NCBI GenBank assembly: GCA_025362395.1
Contig: JANYGK010000039.1
Span: 1 to 35,917 of the forward strand
DNA: 35,917 nt
Origin: Bacteroidota bacterium
GTDB lineage: Bacteria; Bacteroidota; Bacteroidia; B-17B0; Aurantibacillaceae
Direction: 5' to 3'
This document shows positions 32,826 through 35,917 of the stretch, piece after piece. Position 1 is the first letter of the stretch. Each line of letters starts with the position of its first letter. The position numbers and the translations under genes were made by a program. Below the pieces are notes generated by a model, which worked only from the letters and a program-made list of their open reading frames with translations, was not told where the DNA came from and made no database searches.

Positions 32826-35147
32826 TTAAGCACTCAACAGAGCTATACATTTATCAATTTCACGCACCAACTCATTAATTTGTTTTTTCATAACGTTCTT
32901 ATCCGATCCGCTATTACTTGAACTAGTTGCTAATATAACATTTTTTCGGTGATTATCCAATTGTTTTATGTCAATATTATGGTTATCAACATGTTGTGAA
33001 ATATTAGACACTGTTTCCGTCATTTTTAACAACTGATTTGCCATTTCCTCTTTTTCATTTAATAAACTTAACCGTTCATCGCTTAAAATGTCAATTTGTT
33101 TAAATAAGCGATCAATAAACGCATCTTGCTCTTCTGCTTTTGATTGAGATTTTAAACCGGCAATTTCTGTTTCGAAAGAGGATACCGAATGGTTCAATTC
33201 TGTAATTTCAGAATTTAAAGAAGCAACCGTTGTTTGAAAAGACACCAATTGTTGCTCCAATTCCTGTTTTTTAGAAACTAATTCATTATAAGTATCCTGA
33301 AGATTTCCTGCTAATTCATTCGAAGATTGTGAAGCGCTTAATTCTTCTCTTAAATTACCGGCTTCTATTTTTAACAGGTCTAACTCCGCTTGTAAAGCCG
33401 AATTATTTGCCGTCAAAGTGGTAATTTCAAAATTCTTAGCGTGTAATGTTTCTCTTAAGTCTTCCGCTCTGCCTTCAGCCACTACTTTTAATTCTGTTAA
33501 TTCTACATTAACCAATTCCAGTTGTTGCTCGGCAATTTCCAATTTATCTGCTATGCTGTCAATTTCAGAAATTAAAGAAGTGTTTTCCGCTAACAGCTTT
33601 GTAAATTCAACCTCTTTATTTTCTAATGCCTGTGCATTGCTTGTAGAAAGCTCATTAATAAAATTGTCGAAATTTGTTTTCTCTGCTTCAAAAGTAGAAT
33701 TCAATGTTTCAAACTCTTCTTTTAACGAGGTATGTGAATTATTTAAATTTCCGTATTGAGACGTTTGCGCTTCAATAGTTGAATTTAATTCGGTGATCAC
33801 CAGGTCTTTTAAAGTAATACCCGATTCAAGATCACTGATCTTCGTGCTCAAATTTAAAATTTGCTCATCCATTGTTGAAAGCTGCGAATTTTTATAGCTT
33901 TCAAATTCAGAAGATAAAGAACTGTAACGTTCTGTGTGCAAAGTTATCTCAGATGATTTGCCTATTGACTCTTCATTTAAGGATTCAATTTGTCCTGTTT
34001 GAGAGATAAGAGTGTTGCTTAACTCATCAATGCTCGCTTTCAGGGCTTCATTTTCAGATGAAAGCGCATGAATATCATCAGATAATTTCGAATTTTGAGA
34101 AGTAGAATGAATCACTGTGTTTGACAGTTTCTCATCGTATTCGGCCATTAATGTATTAGTTAAAGAAACCGATTCGTTTTGAATAGAAGCTATTTGTGAT
34201 TCAAAGCTTGCTTTTAATTCATTTTCTTTTTCAAGGAATGAGTTGGTTAACGATTCAACGGTTGAATTTAATTCAGTTTCAAACTCAGCTTGTTTACTTG
34301 TCAGTTGCGTGTTAAGATCTGCTATTTGAGATTCGTAACCGGCAGTTAACGTTTCTCTCTCACCTGTAAATGTTTCAGATAACAATGAAATTTGACTTTC
34401 ATAGTTCGATACTAATTCTGAACGTTCATTATTCCACTGATACGTTAAGCCATTTATTTTTAATTCGTATTCGTTCGTTAAACCGGCTATGGTTTCATTA
34501 CCTGAATTTGATAGAGAAGATACGCGGTTTTCCGATTCCTGTTTCAATGATTCAAGCCGGGCAATGTACTCAGAGGTTAAGCCTTCAATTTTTGACTCGT
34601 AGGAAGCAACCGTTTCTTCGTGAGATGATTGATAATTTTGAGTCAGCTCATTGATTTTGTTTTCCAACTCTGTGCGAATGCCGCTTTGTTGGTACGTTGA
34701 GCTTGTTCTCAGTTCATTGATTTGTGATTCGTATTCTGATTTTAAGCCTGTAATTTCTTCCCGAGATGCAGAGTGTAGGTCTGCAATTTGTAGATCGTAA
34801 CCGGATGAAATGGTAGAAAGCCGGGCTGTCAGCGCTTCAATCTTAAGCAACAAGCCGTCTATTTCACTTTGCTTTTCACGAAGTTGTTCACCAATGGTAT
34901 TGCGTAATTCTTTAAAAGAGCTTACTTCACTTTTTAAATGAACGTTGTCACGCTCCATTACCATAAGTTTTGTATTCAACACATCAATCGAAACCTGTAA
35001 GCGTTTACAATCTTCATCGCGCTCTATCAGCTGATTACGGTAATCGCTTAAGGAGCGCTTCACTACATTATACTCTTTACGCAGCGCTACATCGCTATCT
35101 AAGACTTGTTGTAATTCCGATTTTATATTCTCTACATTCATTTTCAA
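32826..35147 (-). CDS. Very long coiled-coil protein encoded directly upstream of zapA
   Basis: The 773-aa protein has no signal peptide or membrane segment and is almost all coiled coil. Residues 1-116 are an ordinary charged coil. From Tyr117 to about 358 there are eleven consecutive 22-residue units whose first eight positions follow YESQIxxL (starts at 117, 139, 161, 183, 205, 227, 249, 271, 293, 315 and a weaker 337). The rest is Ser/Thr/Glu-rich coil, and the end reads INELVREIDKCIALLSA. I recall similar short C-termini in the small coiled-coil proteins encoded before zapA in other Bacteroidota, so this may be a greatly extended version. Twenty bases separate it from zapA. A division or scaffold role is inferred from context only. 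ATGs at 35147 and 35141 are both possible starts. Confidence 0.85.
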   Translation of the reverse strand: MKMNVENIKSELQQVLDSDVALRKEYNVVKRSLSDYRNQLIERDEDCKRLQVSIDVLNTKLMVMERDNVHLKSEVSSFKELRNTIGEQLREKQSEIDGLLLKIEALTARLSTISSGYDLQIADLHSASREEITGLKSEYESQINELRTSSTYQQSGIRTELENKINELTQNYQSSHEETVASYESKIEGLTSEYIARLESLKQESENRVSSLSNSGNETIAGLTNEYELKINGLTYQWNNERSELVSNYESQISLLSETFTGERETLTAGYESQIADLNTQLTSKQAEFETELNSTVESLTNSFLEKENELKASFESQIASIQNESVSLTNTLMAEYDEKLSNTVIHSTSQNSKLSDDIHALSSENEALKASIDELSNTLISQTGQIESLNEESIGKSSEITLHTERYSSLSSEFESYKNSQLSTMDEQILNLSTKISDLESGITLKDLVITELNSTIEAQTSQYGNLNNSHTSLKEEFETLNSTFEAEKTNFDNFINELSTSNAQALENKEVEFTKLLAENTSLISEIDSIADKLEIAEQQLELVNVELTELKVVAEGRAEDLRETLHAKNFEITTLTANNSALQAELDLLKIEAGNLREELSASQSSNELAGNLQDTYNELVSKKQELEQQLVSFQTTVASLNSEITELNHSVSSFETEIAGLKSQSKAEEQDAFIDRLFKQIDILSDERLSLLNEKEEMANQLLKMTETVSNISQHVDNHNIDIKQLDNHRKNVILATSSSNSGSDKNVMKKQINELVREIDKCIALLSA
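34074..34799 (-). repeat. 66-bp-period coding repeat array (22-residue units)
   Basis: This is the DNA for residues 117-358 of the coiled-coil protein. Units keep an exact 66-base period with no insertion or deletion, while the nucleotide sequence has diverged between units, showing that the period is kept at protein level. Confidence 0.75.
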
Positions 35148-35206
35148 TAAACATTTTGTTGTTCGTTAAAAATAGAGTATTGATAAACCTGTTTTACTCA
35201 ACTACT

Positions 35207-35214
35207 TAACTTTG
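35207..35214 (+). promoter_or_regulatory. -7 promoter element TAACTTTG of the M23 gene
   Basis: Exact TAnnTTTG match 49 bases before the M23 ATG at 35264, in the divergent gap with the coiled-coil gene. Confidence 0.55.
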
Positions 35215-35263
35215 CATCAACAATGCTATGTTAATTAAGTTACATAGATTTAATACAGCCATA

Positions 35264-35917
35264 ATGCGAAATTTCAAGTTAGTTATTTTATTTTTTTTAA
35301 GCTTCAAAACCTTTATTTACGGGCAATATAACGGTTTAGGGTTTTCTTATCCTTTAGCCGGGGCTATTGTAGTTACAGGAAATTACGGGGAAATACGCCC
35401 CAATCATTTTCATGCCGGGCTGGATTTTAGTACAGATCCTATTCTTAATTTACCTATTAAGTGCGTGGCCGACGGTTATATTAGTCGCATTAAAATAAGC
35501 GGCAGCGGTTACGGTAAAGTACTTTATGTAACACATCCTAACGGTTATGTTACTGTTTACGCGCATCAAAAAAAATATGCAGATAGGATAGATGCATACG
35601 TAAAACAAAAACAACTAGAACAGAAAAAAAATGACATAGAGTTATTCCCTGCTCAAAGTGAATTATCCATAAAAAAAGGCGAATTGATAGGATACACAGG
35701 CAACTCAGGAAGCTCAACCGGTCCGCATTTACATTTTGAAATAAGGGAAGAAAAAACAGAAATACCGCTTAACCCTTTATTGATTTATGATGTAAAGGAT
35801 AATATAAAACCGGAAATTACGCACCTGGCTATTTTTAATACTAGCGATACAAATGCTATTGTCACACAAACTGTAGTTACTTATAACCGTAAGCTTACAA
35901 AATTAAATACTTTTAAG
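35264..35917 (+). CDS. M23-family (LytM-like) peptidase, 3' end cut by window
   Basis: Translation from the ATG at 35264 gives 218 residues, open to the window end. A signal peptide (MRNFKLVILFFLSFKTFIYG) shows export. The LytM zinc peptidase core has H-x3-D in NHFHAGLDFS (His50, Asp54), the assisting His101 in VYAH, and H-x-H in GPHLHFEI (His155, His157). All zinc and catalytic residues are therefore present, and it should cleave peptidoglycan cross-bridges in the periplasm. An insertion between His101 and the last box (YVKQKQLEQKKNDIELF) is mostly charged. The sequence after 170 begins an extra C-terminal part typical of long Bacteroidota M23 proteins. It is divergent from the zapA-linked operon. 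Confidence 0.9.
   Translation, partial: MRNFKLVILFFLSFKTFIYGQYNGLGFSYPLAGAIVVTGNYGEIRPNHFHAGLDFSTDPILNLPIKCVADGYISRIKISGSGYGKVLYVTHPNGYVTVYAHQKKYADRIDAYVKQKQLEQKKNDIELFPAQSELSIKKGELIGYTGNSGSSTGPHLHFEIREEKTEIPLNPLLIYDVKDNIKPEITHLAIFNTSDTNAIVTQTVVTYNRKLTKLNTFK

Noticed and set aside
33418-33759. Plus-strand ORF of 113 codons inside the long coiled-coil gene
   Set aside because: It is the antisense shadow of a Ser/Glu-rich coding sequence; composition follows the minus-strand codons.
34074-34799. Regular 66-bp period as a possible CRISPR or tandem-repeat locus
   Set aside because: The units are coding, have diverged in DNA sequence, and there are no constant repeats with variable spacers.
1-35917. 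A defence, toxin-antitoxin or prophage system
   Set aside because: None of the recognised genes belongs to such systems, and no unassigned gene cluster has their architecture.

Overview
The window is a chromosomal stretch of a Bacteroidota bacterium, AT-rich with GC-poor intergenic DNA. The evidence is a GldC gliding-associated homologue, a secreted protein with a C-terminal type IX secretion (T9SS) sorting domain, a TonB receptor with an N-terminal CarboxypepD_reg-like domain, a WbqC gene behind signal peptidase, and many promoters that fit the Bacteroidota sigma -7 element TAnnTTTG. Menaquinone genes are of the futalosine type (mqnB, mqnD, mqnC). I see no prophage, integrase, transposase, CRISPR array, rRNA or tRNA.

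Layout. 1-2029: 3' part of a tandem D-Ala-D-Ala-ligase-like ATP-grasp gene, cut by the window edge. 2030-4655: an orphan 145-aa protein, then signal peptidase I and a WbqC protein. 4675-7115 (minus): a PAS-SpoIIE phosphatase and a pterin pair (PTPS/QueD-like plus GTP cyclohydrolase I). 7150-10823: mqnB, mqnD and a secreted M13 peptidase. 11047-13645: an arginase-fold protein with altered metal ligands, convergent with a T9SS propeller protein. 13739-16017: a small membrane protein, mqnC and an SDR oxidoreductase. 16018-19905: a TonB receptor, thioredoxin and DUF6952-like block, bounded on both sides by copies of a structured dispersed repeat. 19906-21711 (minus): gldC and an S41 peptidase. 21846-24858: RlmI-like methyltransferase, a desaturase-like enzyme and an internally duplicated membrane protein. 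24945-30725: a NatAB-like ABC exporter, a fused dipeptide-type ABC ATPase, DedA and an archaemetzincin-like lipoprotein. 30794-35147 (minus): a very long coiled-coil protein, zapA and rny. 35264 to the end: the 5' part of an M23 peptidase gene.

How genes fit together. MqnB, MqnD and MqnC carry out three steps of futalosine menaquinone synthesis; mqnA and mqnE are not here. FolE feeds dihydroneopterin triphosphate to the PTPS-family enzyme, whose Cys-x5-HGHNY spacing resembles the tetrahydrobiopterin-type enzyme. The zapA locus joins division (ZapA and the coiled-coil protein), RNA decay (RNase Y) and, divergently, cell-wall cleavage (M23).

Most worth a second look: (1) two inverted copies of a roughly 130-nt repeat at 16188-16319 and 19711-19848 with nested stems showing compensatory changes, both in sense orientation behind a gene; (2) a 773-aa coiled-coil protein at the zapA-partner position containing an uninterrupted 22-residue (double hendecad) repeat array; (3) a lipoprotein with an archaemetzincin-type zinc motif split by an insertion; (4) an arginase-fold protein with three metal ligands replaced; (5) a membrane protein built from two copies of an HDR...DxWH half, next to a desaturase.
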